Of a stretch of DNA of 64,000 bases, positions 35,816-44,447 are shown piece after piece. Positions within the stretch are counted from its first letter, which is position 1. The number at the start of each line of letters is the position of its first letter. Origin of the DNA: Hyphobacterium sp. CCMP332 (GTDB lineage: Bacteria > Bacteroidota > Bacteroidia > Cytophagales > CCMP332); the NCBI GenBank assembly GCA_014323545.1, contig CP058647.1, forward strand, positions 248,001 to 312,000, given 5' to 3'. Under the pieces are notes generated by a model. That model saw only the letters and a program-made list of their open reading frames with translations. It did no database searches and was not told the DNA's origin. A program made the position numbers and the translations under genes.

Positions 35816-35852
35816 TTTATTTATTCAAATATTATTTTTAGATTTGTCTAAA
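35816..35852 (+). promoter_or_regulatory. Promoter with overlapping palindromic operator upstream of the metal regulator
   Basis: TTTA (35816-35819), 19-bp spacer, TAGATTTG (35839-35846): a good Bacteroidota promoter. Over the -7 box lies the perfect inverted repeat TTTAGA-TTTG-TCTAAA (35837-35852), the general shape of DtxR/MntR operators. The gene for a DtxR/MntR-type repressor starts at 35861, 8 bp after it, so metal-dependent autoregulation is the simplest reading (inference). Confidence 0.7.
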
Positions 35853-35860
35853 TTTATACT

Positions 35861-36520
35861 ATGAAACTCAGTCTTACAGAAGAGAATTATCTCAAGGCCA
35901 TTTTTCATTTGTCACAGCAGGGGCATCAGGCTGTGAGCACCAATGCAATAGCCGATGCCATGGACACAAAGCCGGCATCTGTAAGTGACATGCTGAGAAA
36001 ACTTTCAAATAAAAAGCTGATCAATTACAAAAAATACCAGGGTGTAAAAATAAATACCGAAGGCCAGGAGGCCGCCATAAGAGTGATAAGAAAACATCGG
36101 CTTTGGGAAGTGTTTTTGGTTGATAAATTAAAATTTAATTGGGATGAAGTTCATGAAGTAGCTGAGCAATTGGAACACATCCGTTCTCCTCTATTGATAA
36201 AAAGACTGGACGAGTTTTTGGGTCAGCCAAAATTTGATCCTCATGGCGATCCCATTCCCGATGATTCGGGTTCATTCCCTGAACTTCAAAAATTTCCCTT
36301 GTCTGAACTGAAACCCGGAGAAATGGCTTCAGTAGTGGGATTGGGAGAAACTTCTAGTGTTTTCCTCAAATACCTGGACAAGATTCATATTAAACTTGGA
36401 GTGAAAGTCAAGGTAATTGAGATCGTCGAATTTGACAATTCATATGAAGTCAGCATCAATAATCACAGCCCAATAATTATTTCAGCACAAATAGCACAAA
36501 ATCTAATGGTAAATTATTGA
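35861..36520 (+). CDS. DtxR/MntR-family metal-dependent transcriptional regulator
   Basis: Metal-responsive repressor of 219 residues: an N-terminal winged helix (KLSLTEENYLKAIFHLSQQG, then VSDMLRKLSNKKLINY), a dimerisation and metal-binding domain (ITRKHRLWEVFLVDKL-type segment with His and Glu ligands and CxE-like HxxAEQLEHI), and a C-terminal FeoA/SH3-like domain (about 145-217). The three-domain layout fits DtxR/IdeR more than short MntR. It heads an operon with a metal-binding lipoprotein and an ABC ATPase, the start codon of the next gene overlapping its stop. A palindrome over its promoter suggests autorepression. Fe, Mn or Zn specificity is uncertain. Confidence 0.9.
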   Translation: MKLSLTEENYLKAIFHLSQQGHQAVSTNAIADAMDTKPASVSDMLRKLSNKKLINYKKYQGVKINTEGQEAAIRVIRKHRLWEVFLVDKLKFNWDEVHEVAEQLEHIRSPLLIKRLDEFLGQPKFDPHGDPIPDDSGSFPELQKFPLSELKPGEMASVVGLGETSSVFLKYLDKIHIKLGVKVKVIEIVEFDNSYEVSINNHSPIIISAQIAQNLMVNY

Positions 36521-37434
36521 TGAGAAAAAATTTGATGTTTTATGTGTTATTGCTGCTTATCACAATAGCCTGTACTTCGACAAATTCCTCTGAAAAGCAG
36601 GGAAAAGTCCGTATTGTGGCCACAACCGGAATTATCGGTGATGCGCTTATCAATTTACTCGATACCAATGCTGAAATTACAAGTTTAATGGGCCCGGGTG
36701 TCGATCCACATTTGTACAAAGCGACTCAGGGCGATTTGCAAAGATTAAACAATGCGGATATTGTAGTTTATAACGGACTGCATCTCGAGGGTAAAATGGT
36801 TGAAATTCTTGAACGATTAAAAGAAAGAAAGACTGTTTACTCAATGGAAGAAATGCTTGATAAAGATGATTTTATTCAGGCAGAAGGATTTTCAGGAAAT
36901 TATGACCCCCATATTTGGTTTGATGTGTCGCTTTGGTCGAAGGCAGTTTATAATTTGGGTGGCCATTTGGCAGACACACTGCATTTTAGCAATGAAATCC
37001 TGAACAATCGCGATAATTATGTCCTCCAATTAAAATATTTACACAATGCTGTAAAAGATTCTATCAATTCAATTCCACATAAAAATAAAGTTCTTGTTAC
37101 CGCTCATGATGCATTTGAATATTTTGGCCGTGCCTATAATATTGAGGTACGTGGATTACAGGGAATATCCACATTGAGTGAAGCCGGAATAAAAGATATT
37201 ACTAAACTCGTAAATTTTCTTGTGGAGAATAAAATTCCCGCCGTTTTTGTTGAAACATCTGTATCGCGACGGTCTATTGATGCTGTGGTAGAAGGCTGTA
37301 TGCGAAAAGGACACCCTCTCAAAATTGGCGGCTATCTTTATTCAGATGCCCTGGGTCAAGCCGGAAGTCCGGAAGGAAGCTATATAGGCACAGTGAGAGC
37401 CAATGTGAAAATAATAGTTGAAGCTTTGAAATAA
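36520..37434 (+). CDS. Metal-binding lipoprotein of an ABC importer (ZnuA/TroA/MntA family)
   Basis: Periplasmic substrate-binding lipoprotein of 304 residues (cluster A-I). Lipobox ITIACTST follows a signal peptide. Candidate metal ligands are His in GVDPHLYKA, His in YDPHIWFD, His/Asp in TAHDAFEYFG, and Asp in YSDALGQAGSPEGSY, in the order seen in TroA/PsaA. The His-rich loop typical of ZnuA is missing, which favours Mn or Fe over Zn, though this is only suggestive. ATG 36520 overlaps the regulator's stop (TGATG). The ABC ATPase follows with a 1-bp overlap. Confidence 0.88.
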   Translation: MRKNLMFYVLLLLITIACTSTNSSEKQGKVRIVATTGIIGDALINLLDTNAEITSLMGPGVDPHLYKATQGDLQRLNNADIVVYNGLHLEGKMVEILERLKERKTVYSMEEMLDKDDFIQAEGFSGNYDPHIWFDVSLWSKAVYNLGGHLADTLHFSNEILNNRDNYVLQLKYLHNAVKDSINSIPHKNKVLVTAHDAFEYFGRAYNIEVRGLQGISTLSEAGIKDITKLVNFLVENKIPAVFVETSVSRRSIDAVVEGCMRKGHPLKIGGYLYSDALGQAGSPEGSYIGTVRANVKIIVEALK

Positions 37435-38222
37435 TGATTATACAAGCACAAAATCCAATTCTTGAAGTCCATGACTTAACCGTCAGCTACGATCGCAAAC
37501 CCGTACTCTGGGGGGTTGACTTTTCTGTTCCGAAAGGACAAATAATTGGAATTCTTGGACCCAACGGTTCGGGTAAATCCACCTTGTTAAAATCCATTAT
37601 GGGTCTCATTCCAATCAGCAGTGGTTACATAAAAATATTTGATAAAGACATCGATGATGTAAGGAAAAAAGTGAGTTATGTTCCACAAAGAGAATCGGTT
37701 GACTGGGATTTTCCTGCTTCAGTTTTTGATGTTGTGCTGATGGGTCGCTATGGACATCTTGGTCTTTTGAAAAGACCGCGCAAGGCCGACAGGGAAATTG
37801 CTCAAATTGCTTTGGAAAAAGTAGGCATGCAAAACTATGCAACAAGACAAATTTCTCAGCTTTCGGGCGGCCAACAGCAAAGAGTGTTTCTAGCGAGAGC
37901 CATAGCACAGGATGCTGACATTTATTTTATGGATGAACCCTTTGCCGGCGTAGACGCTGCTACAGAAAGTGCCATCATTGAATTGTTGAGAAATATGGTG
38001 AAAAACGGAAAGACTCTGGTCGTTGTGCACCATGACCTCCAGTCTGTTGCCGAATATTTTGACTGGTTGATCTTGCTTAATCTAAGACTAGTTGCTTCAG
38101 GACCAATTTCTAAAACTTTCAATGTTAAAAATCTGACAGATACATATGGCGGTAAACTGACAATTTTAAGTTCCCTTACCGATATCATGAAAAAACAGGA
38201 TTTCCCATCCAGAGAATCTTAA
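37434..38222 (+). CDS. Metal ABC transporter ATPase (ZnuC/MntB-like)
   Basis: ABC ATPase of 262 residues that energises uptake of the metal bound by the preceding lipoprotein. Walker A is GPNGSGKSTLLKS, the Q-loop region reads VSYVPQRESVDWDFP (typical of Mn/Zn importers), signature LSGGQQQRVFLARA, Walker B IYFMDEPFAG and the His-loop VVVHHDLQSV. Its ATG overlaps the previous stop by 1 bp. The operon ends here: the gene that follows encodes a dehydrogenase and not the expected membrane permease, so the transporter is incomplete in this window. Confidence 0.9.
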   Translation: MIIQAQNPILEVHDLTVSYDRKPVLWGVDFSVPKGQIIGILGPNGSGKSTLLKSIMGLIPISSGYIKIFDKDIDDVRKKVSYVPQRESVDWDFPASVFDVVLMGRYGHLGLLKRPRKADREIAQIALEKVGMQNYATRQISQLSGGQQQRVFLARAIAQDADIYFMDEPFAGVDAATESAIIELLRNMVKNGKTLVVVHHDLQSVAEYFDWLILLNLRLVASGPISKTFNVKNLTDTYGGKLTILSSLTDIMKKQDFPSRES

Positions 38223-38267
38223 TATTGCCTTAGAATATCCAAAATGCACTCAAAATAAAGTAGAAAT

Positions 38268-39191
38268 ATGAATGATGTCTCAATTGGGATAATAGGAATG
38301 GGTTGGGTTGGCACCGGTGTTGCGAGTTCTATTTTACACAAGGGAATATGCCGTGAATTGTTATTAAACGATGCGCGCAAAGAAATTGCCGAAGGCGAGG
38401 CGATGGATTTTAATCACGGTTCTCCATTTTACTCTTCCGCTGAAGTTAGGGCCGTAGAAATAGAAGAGATGTTAAATTGCAAGGCCATCGTAATTACTGC
38501 AGGACGTGGAGGAAAGCCCGATGAGAGTCGTCTTGACCTGTTAAAAGAAAACATAAAAATTGTTAAAAACATATCGGCAAAACTCAAAGGATTCAAAGGT
38601 ATTCTAATTATAGTGGCCAATCCCGTAGACATCCTAACTTACTTTTATCAAAAATATACTAAACTTCCACCCGGACAGGTCATCGGTACAGGAACCATGC
38701 TCGATACTGCAAGGTTAAGAGAAATGATTGGTAAAAAATTGGCTTTGGAACCCAAAAGTGTCCATGCTCAGGTCATTGGAGAGCACGGTGATTCAGAAGT
38801 TGTTCTTTGGTCGAGAGCAATGATTGGTGGAATTCCTCTACGCGAATGGAAAGATTGGAATAGCGAATATGAATCCGAGATTGGTGAAAGAGTGCGAAGG
38901 GCTGCCTATGAAATCATCAAACGCAAGGGTGCCACAAACCACGCCATAGGCCTTGTTACTGCTACACTTTTAAAATGGATTTTAAGAGGCGAAAAAAGGA
39001 TCATAAACCTTTCAACACTTATTTCCGGACCATATGGGATAAATGATATAGCCATATCTCTTCCTTCCATGGTATCAAATAAAGGCGTAATCGACGTATT
39101 AGAATTAAAAATGACCGATTCGGAATCGAAGGCACTTCAAAAAAGTGTAAGAGTCATTTCTGATGCTATAAATTCGGTGAAAATGTTTTAA
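38268..39191 (+). CDS. Lactate/malate dehydrogenase-family protein
   Basis: A 307-residue NAD-dependent 2-hydroxyacid dehydrogenase of the LDH/MDH superfamily. Visible: cofactor motif IIGMGWVGTGVA, catalytic His173 in IGEHGDSEVV, and the TMLDTARLR segment with the catalytic Asp and substrate Arg. In the substrate loop AGRGGKPDESRLDLL the discriminating residue (Gln in LDH, Arg in MDH) aligns with Gly82, so neither lactate nor malate can be assigned; the start of the protein also resembles hydroxyisocaproate dehydrogenase. It lies 45 bp after the metal ABC ATPase and converges with ctlX with a 4-bp overlap. Confidence 0.78.
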   Translation: MNDVSIGIIGMGWVGTGVASSILHKGICRELLLNDARKEIAEGEAMDFNHGSPFYSSAEVRAVEIEEMLNCKAIVITAGRGGKPDESRLDLLKENIKIVKNISAKLKGFKGILIIVANPVDILTYFYQKYTKLPPGQVIGTGTMLDTARLREMIGKKLALEPKSVHAQVIGEHGDSEVVLWSRAMIGGIPLREWKDWNSEYESEIGERVRRAAYEIIKRKGATNHAIGLVTATLLKWILRGEKRIINLSTLISGPYGINDIAISLPSMVSNKGVIDVLELKMTDSESKALQKSVRVISDAINSVKMF

Positions 39192-40090
39192 AACAATTCA
39201 GCGAGCATACAGCGAACACTACCACCACCGTATTTCTCAATTACTGGAATGTTGAAATAGAGAATTTCACCATCTTCTTTTAAGGAATCTATTTGGCTTT
39301 GATCAAGACAGTCAAAAGCCGTTTTTGACATCAACCAAAAAGCCTGATTATCATCATTTTTGGCCAGTAATAGATTGCCTGCATACTGATGCATTTGTTC
39401 CAATGTAATTGAAATAATGTCTTTACGGCCTTCTTTTAACAAAGCAATCATTTGATCCCGATCGTTTTTATCAATGGCATCTAAGCAGACCACCGTTTTC
39501 CTAACGCCTACGGCCATCATTACATTGCTATGATAGATTGGGACACCATTTTTATCAATAGCCTTAAAATAGAATCCCCTATAATTTAAATGTTCGACCA
39601 ATTCAAAAAAGAGCGATTCATTACTTCTAGGCGATTCACAGCAAAATGCCAACCGAGAATTATGATCAAATACCACGCTGCCCGTTCCCTCAAGAAAAAC
39701 CCCATTCTTCTCTTTTTGACTCAGGTCCAATAACAAATTATAATTTGAAGAATCGCTAATGGCTTCTATAAATTCTGGTCGTCGTTCTTTTCTCCTCAAT
39801 GCTGAAAACATCGGGTATAAAATGATCTCCCTGCGTTGATGCGTACTGAACCAGTTGTTGGGAAAAATTGTATCCGGTAAGGCATCCCCCAAAGGCTCGT
39901 CAAGAACTAACAGGTCAAAGTTGTTTTCCCGGAGTTTATTAAACATATCGTCAAATTGAATCAAAGCTTCCCTTTGTATTTTTTTTGAATCAATCACATC
40001 ACTTTTTTGAAATGCATTGTTCTGAAGGGTCTCCGGATTTGATCCGAAAGAAGCAGGCCGTACCATCATTAACTTTTTAGCCAGAGTCAT
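39188..40090 (-). CDS. ctlX: Arginine-deiminase-fold hydrolase, CtlX-like
   Basis: Guanidino-group-modifying enzyme of 300 residues, similar to CtlX, linked to citrulline use, and to dimethylargininases. The pentein-fold start is MVRPASFGSNPET; the conserved Asn-Asn-Trp-Phe-Ser-Thr motif (FPNNWFSTHQRREIILYPM) holds an active-site acid region; the catalytic His is in YHSNVMMAVG and the nucleophile is Cys294 in SVRCMLAELF. No other citrulline or arginine genes are nearby, so the substrate is by family only. It overlaps the end of the convergent dehydrogenase gene by 4 bp. Confidence 0.83.
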   Translation of the reverse strand: MTLAKKLMMVRPASFGSNPETLQNNAFQKSDVIDSKKIQREALIQFDDMFNKLRENNFDLLVLDEPLGDALPDTIFPNNWFSTHQRREIILYPMFSALRRKERRPEFIEAISDSSNYNLLLDLSQKEKNGVFLEGTGSVVFDHNSRLAFCCESPRSNESLFFELVEHLNYRGFYFKAIDKNGVPIYHSNVMMAVGVRKTVVCLDAIDKNDRDQMIALLKEGRKDIISITLEQMHQYAGNLLLAKNDDNQAFWLMSKTAFDCLDQSQIDSLKEDGEILYFNIPVIEKYGGGSVRCMLAELF

Positions 40091-40216
40091 ATAAAATATG
40101 TCATTATATTTTACAATTAGATTAGGAAAGCAAAGAATAAATTATCAAATTTTCAACTTCAAAATCATTGCTGCCTATTGCAGCATTTTTTATATAGATC
40201 GGAATTACATCAGCCT

Positions 40217-41551
40217 ATGCCTGGGAGCAAAAAGCCTAAGAAAATATTTGTTCTTGATACTTCAGTGATCTTATACGATCACGATTCAATTAACAATTTT
40301 GAAGAAAACGATATTGCCATTCCAATTACAGTTCTCGAAGAACTCGATAATTTTAAAAAAGGCAGTGACACAAAGAATTATTCAGCAAGGGAATTCATCA
40401 GAAGGATTGATGAGCTGGCTGCCAACCATCACCTAAGCGACTGGATTTCGCTCAATGGGCCTACAAAAGGAAGATTAAAGGTCCTGATGAAGGGTGACTC
40501 CAAAGACAGGACACGCAATATTTTCACGGAGAACAAAGCGGATCACAAAATTCTGAGTGCAGCACTTGGTCTTCAGGAAGAACAACCTGATTGCAGAGTA
40601 ATACTGGTGACCAAGGATATTAACCTGCGCGTGAAAGCCAAATCGCTGGATCTTCCAGCTGAGGATTACGAAACCGGAAAAATTAAAGAAGTTTCAGATC
40701 TCTACACTGGAAAAAAGGTAGTTGAAGGAATGGATCAAAAGCTGATCAATAAGCTATACAGAAACTCCAGGATAGATTGGCGCGAATTTTTTGACGAAGA
40801 GCCAATAAAAAATCAATACTTTATTATCAAGAGCGATAATAATTCAATATTGGCTTATTACAATGGGCAGGATCAAAACATTCATAAGATCGGTAAAAAA
40901 ACCGTTTACGGAATTCAGGCCAAAAATGCAGAACAGACTTTTGCCATTCACGCCATTCTCCAACAAGACATTCGATTGGTTTCCCTGACAGGTGTTGCGG
41001 GTACTGGAAAAACATTGGTGGCATTGGCATCAGTATTGGAACAAAGAAAAAATTTCAATCAGATCTATTTGTCAAGGCCAATTGTTCCCCTTAGCAATAA
41101 GGACATAGGCTTTTTGCCCGGAGATATTAAAAGTAAGATAAACCCCTATATGGAGCCGCTTTGGGATAATCTCAAGTTTATCCAGAGTCATTTTAAAGAA
41201 AAAGAAAAAGAATTTATCGCCATCAATGAAATGCTGAATACGGAAAAGCTGGTGGTCAATGCTTTAGCTTATATCCGGGGCAGGAGTATTTCCAATATTG
41301 GATTTATAATCGACGAAGCTCAAAACCTGACGCCGCATGAAATCAAAACCATCATTACGCGGGCCGGGGAAAATACAAAGATCATTTTTACAGGAGATAT
41401 CAGACAAATTGATACCCCTTATCTGGATGCCCAGTCCAATGGCCTTTCGTATTTGATAGACAGGATGAAAGATCAGGATCTTTATGCACACATTACTCTT
41501 GAAAAAGGTGAAAGATCCGAATTAGCGAATCTCGCCAATGAATTGCTTTGA
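40217..41551 (+). CDS. PhoH-family ATPase with N-terminal PIN domain (YlaK-like)
   Basis: A 444-residue fusion of a PIN endonuclease-fold domain (about 1-150, VLDTSVILYDHDSINNFEEN with PIN acidic residues) and a PhoH-type P-loop ATPase (Walker A GVAGTGKT, about 258-265; Walker B IIDEAQNLTPHE). Such PIN-PhoH proteins act on RNA as nuclease plus helicase in studied cases (family knowledge). From TTG 40178 the protein would gain 13 residues, but ATG 40217 is closer to the PIN start. The gamma-glutamyltransferase gene begins 3 bp after it, so they are probably in one transcript. Confidence 0.9.
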   Translation: MPGSKKPKKIFVLDTSVILYDHDSINNFEENDIAIPITVLEELDNFKKGSDTKNYSAREFIRRIDELAANHHLSDWISLNGPTKGRLKVLMKGDSKDRTRNIFTENKADHKILSAALGLQEEQPDCRVILVTKDINLRVKAKSLDLPAEDYETGKIKEVSDLYTGKKVVEGMDQKLINKLYRNSRIDWREFFDEEPIKNQYFIIKSDNNSILAYYNGQDQNIHKIGKKTVYGIQAKNAEQTFAIHAILQQDIRLVSLTGVAGTGKTLVALASVLEQRKNFNQIYLSRPIVPLSNKDIGFLPGDIKSKINPYMEPLWDNLKFIQSHFKEKEKEFIAINEMLNTEKLVVNALAYIRGRSISNIGFIIDEAQNLTPHEIKTIITRAGENTKIIFTGDIRQIDTPYLDAQSNGLSYLIDRMKDQDLYAHITLEKGERSELANLANELL

Positions 41552-41554
41552 TTT

Positions 41555-43252
41555 ATGGCAAATCGATTTTTATCGGTTATCAGTGTAATATTTCTGTTTT
41601 TTTCCTGTACGCAGGAAGCACCAAATCAAGCTAAAAGCACATCAAAAGTTTTTAAGAATGCCGCAATTGTAAGTGCCCATCCTTTGGCCAGCAATATCGG
41701 AATTGAGGTTCTAAAATCGGGAGGCAATGCCTTTGATGCCGCGGTAGCCGTACATTTTGCTCTTGCCGTTGTTTTCCCATATGCCGGCAATTTAGGTGGA
41801 GGTGGTTTTGCCGTTTTTATCGACAGCAGCGGAAATGCAGGTACATTGGATTTTAGAGAAAAGGCCCCATTAAAAGCAGATCGCAATATGTATCTTGATT
41901 CGTTGGGAAATGTAATTCCGGATTTAAGCACAAGGGGTGCCTTAGCAGTTGGAGTGCCCGGTTCGGTGAAAGGTATTTGGGAATTGCATAATAAATACGG
42001 GAAAAAAGACTGGAGCGAGCTTATAAAGCCTTCTATAAAATTGGCGCAAAATGGTTGGATACTTAGCTACCATGCCACATTCTACATGAATAAATACATG
42101 GCTGATATTGTCAAAACCAATAAAAGAATCAATTATTTAACTAAGAAAGAAAACTGGAAAGAAGGAGATTCTTTACGCAATGAAAAACTAGCTGCCACAT
42201 TGCAACTAATTGCCAATAAAGGTGAAAAGGTCTTTTACGAAGGAGAAATCGCCGACTCCATAATTGCCACAATGAATGACTATAGGGGGATCATTTCGAA
42301 AGAGGATCTGCAAAAATACCAACCGAAATGGCGGGAAGCCATAAAGGGCGAATACAAAGGTTATGAGGTTTATTCTATGCCCCCTCCGAGCAGTGGTGGA
42401 TGGGCGCTCATAAGTTTGCTCAAAATGGCAGAAAAATATCCCTTTAAAGAATGGGGACGATGGGATTTCAGAACGATCAATACCATTTGTGAAATAGAAA
42501 AGCGTGTTTATGCAGACCGTTCGAAATACCTTGGTGATGCGGATTTTCATCCTGTACCTCTTAATGAATTATTAAGCGATGAATATCTGGAAATGAGATC
42601 GGCAGATATTGAAACAGACAAAGCTACAACTTCGACAAATATTAGTCCCGGTTTGGAATTGGTTTATGAAAACGAGGAAACAACTCATTTTTCAATTGTA
42701 GACAAAGATGGCAATGCTGTTTCGATTACCACCACGCTAAACAGTCCTTACGGTAGCAAACTTTTGGTCAATGGATGTGGATTTTTGCTCAATAATGAAA
42801 TGAATGACTTTTCTATAAAACCGGGCTTTCCAAACAATTATGGGCTGATTGGTGGTGAAGCCAACGCCATAATACCCGAAAAGAGAATGTTGAGCTCTAT
42901 GACACCAACAATTCTTACAAAAAACAATAAACCCTTTTTGATCATAGGCACTCCCGGTGGTTCTACCATAATTACCTCTGTATTTCAAAATATTTTAAAT
43001 GTTATAGACTTTGGTTATAGCATGCAGGAATCTGTAGAATTTCCGCGCTTTCATCATCAATGGCTACCCGATAGCCTATTTTACGAGGAGGGCTTTTTTA
43101 ATTTTGCAGACAGCCTTGAATTGGTCAAAACCGGCCAAAACCTAAGACAGAGAATCCCCATTGGCAGAGTTGATGCTATATTGTTAAATTCAGATGGATT
43201 TTGGGAATGCGGAGCTGATCCGAGAAGAGACGATTATGCCAATGGCTACTGA
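41555..43252 (+). CDS. ggt: Gamma-glutamyltransferase (lipoprotein)
   Basis: Periplasmic or surface enzyme of 565 residues that cleaves gamma-glutamyl bonds such as in glutathione and transfers or hydrolyses them. A lipobox (IFLFFSCTQEA) makes it a likely lipoprotein. It should self-cleave before Thr376 in EETTHFSIVD, giving large and small chains. NAFDAAVAVHFAL and the nucleophile-side GTPGGSTIITSVFQNIL match the family. The last codons of the small chain overlap the start of the aminotransferase gene. Length is normal. Confidence 0.95.
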   Translation: MANRFLSVISVIFLFFSCTQEAPNQAKSTSKVFKNAAIVSAHPLASNIGIEVLKSGGNAFDAAVAVHFALAVVFPYAGNLGGGGFAVFIDSSGNAGTLDFREKAPLKADRNMYLDSLGNVIPDLSTRGALAVGVPGSVKGIWELHNKYGKKDWSELIKPSIKLAQNGWILSYHATFYMNKYMADIVKTNKRINYLTKKENWKEGDSLRNEKLAATLQLIANKGEKVFYEGEIADSIIATMNDYRGIISKEDLQKYQPKWREAIKGEYKGYEVYSMPPPSSGGWALISLLKMAEKYPFKEWGRWDFRTINTICEIEKRVYADRSKYLGDADFHPVPLNELLSDEYLEMRSADIETDKATTSTNISPGLELVYENEETTHFSIVDKDGNAVSITTTLNSPYGSKLLVNGCGFLLNNEMNDFSIKPGFPNNYGLIGGEANAIIPEKRMLSSMTPTILTKNNKPFLIIGTPGGSTIITSVFQNILNVIDFGYSMQESVEFPRFHHQWLPDSLFYEEGFFNFADSLELVKTGQNLRQRIPIGRVDAILLNSDGFWECGADPRRDDYANGY

Positions 43253-44447
43253 TAAAAACTTAGTTTCAAAGTATTTTCACGAGTTTGTCGCACAAACAAG
43301 TCCTCTGCCCTTTGAAATTTCGGTTGACCGTGCCGAGGGAAGCTATATCTGGGACAGCGAGGGTAAAAAATATTTGGATTTTATCTCAGGGATAGCGGTT
43401 AATAATCTTGGCCATCGACATCCGAAAATAATAGAGGCCCTCAAAGAGCAAATTGAGAAACACCTTTTCGTCATGGTCTATGGTGAATTTTCGATTAAAA
43501 GTCAGGCAAATTTGGCGGTAAAGTTATGCCAACTGCTACCCGACCCTATCGATAATGTCTATTTTACCTCTACCGGCACAGAAGCAGTAGAAGGAGCACT
43601 CAAGCTGGCTAAAAGATACACCGGAAGACATAAAATCATTTCATTTAAAAAATCCTACCATGGAAGCACACATGGTTCTTTGTCGGTATCCGGCAATGAA
43701 TACAAAAAATTCGCATTCAGGCCACTTCTTCCTGAGGTATACCAAATAGAGTTTAATAAAATAGACGAGCTCGATTTAATCGATAATCAAACAGCCTGTG
43801 TGATCATGGAAACCGTTCAGGGCGATGCAGGATTGCGAATTCCTAATTTGTGTTTTATACAGGCACTTAGAGAAAAATGCAGCGAATGCGGTGCTTTACT
43901 CATTCTCGATGAAATTCAAGTGGGAATGGGAAGAACAGGAAAACTATTTGCTTTTGAACATTACGGAATAATTCCTGATATCATAGTTATGGGAAAAGCA
44001 TTAGGCGCAGGATTGCCACTTGGTGCCTTTGCTGCATCCAAAAATATCATGTCATCATTAACTAAGGATCCTGCACTGGGTCATATCACGACTTTCGGTG
44101 GGAATCCACTTAGCTGTGCTGCATCACTGGCATTTCTCGAATGCCTAATGGATGAAAAAATCCTCGATTCAGTTGAAGAAAAAGGAAAACAACTGGAATC
44201 CTTTCTTTACCATCCGGAAATTGTGGAAGTACGTAGAATTGGGTTATTTTTTGCTGTTGAATTTAAAGACAAGGAAACGGTCAATAAAATAGTGCTAAAA
44301 TGCCGTGACAGAGGTCTTCTTAGCTTTTGGTTTTTATCCTGTCCAAATGCCTTCAGACTTTCACCACCTTTAAATATTTCTTCCAAAGAAATGAAAAAAG
44401 GAGGTGAAATAATCAGAAATTGTATTAAAGAAGTTTTGCGAAATTAG
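43236..44447 (+). CDS. Class III aminotransferase (ornithine/acetylornithine/GABA-type)
   Basis: PLP-dependent enzyme of about 403 residues in the class III (omega-amino acid) group. PLP lysine is Lys254 in VMGKALGAGLPLG; the phosphate-binding STGTEAVEGALKLAKR and the acidic LILDEIQVGMGRTG motif fit. The substrate is not determined; ornithine, acetylornithine or gamma-aminobutyrate enzymes all match this pattern. The open frame extends back to 43194, but the ATG at 43236 (or 43242) matches known starts and overlaps the ggt end by 17 bp, implying coupling. It converges with the TraB/GumN gene with a 4-bp overlap. Confidence 0.88.
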   Translation: MPMATDKNLVSKYFHEFVAQTSPLPFEISVDRAEGSYIWDSEGKKYLDFISGIAVNNLGHRHPKIIEALKEQIEKHLFVMVYGEFSIKSQANLAVKLCQLLPDPIDNVYFTSTGTEAVEGALKLAKRYTGRHKIISFKKSYHGSTHGSLSVSGNEYKKFAFRPLLPEVYQIEFNKIDELDLIDNQTACVIMETVQGDAGLRIPNLCFIQALREKCSECGALLILDEIQVGMGRTGKLFAFEHYGIIPDIIVMGKALGAGLPLGAFAASKNIMSSLTKDPALGHITTFGGNPLSCAASLAFLECLMDEKILDSVEEKGKQLESFLYHPEIVEVRRIGLFFAVEFKDKETVNKIVLKCRDRGLLSFWFLSCPNAFRLSPPLNISSKEMKKGGEIIRNCIKEVLRN

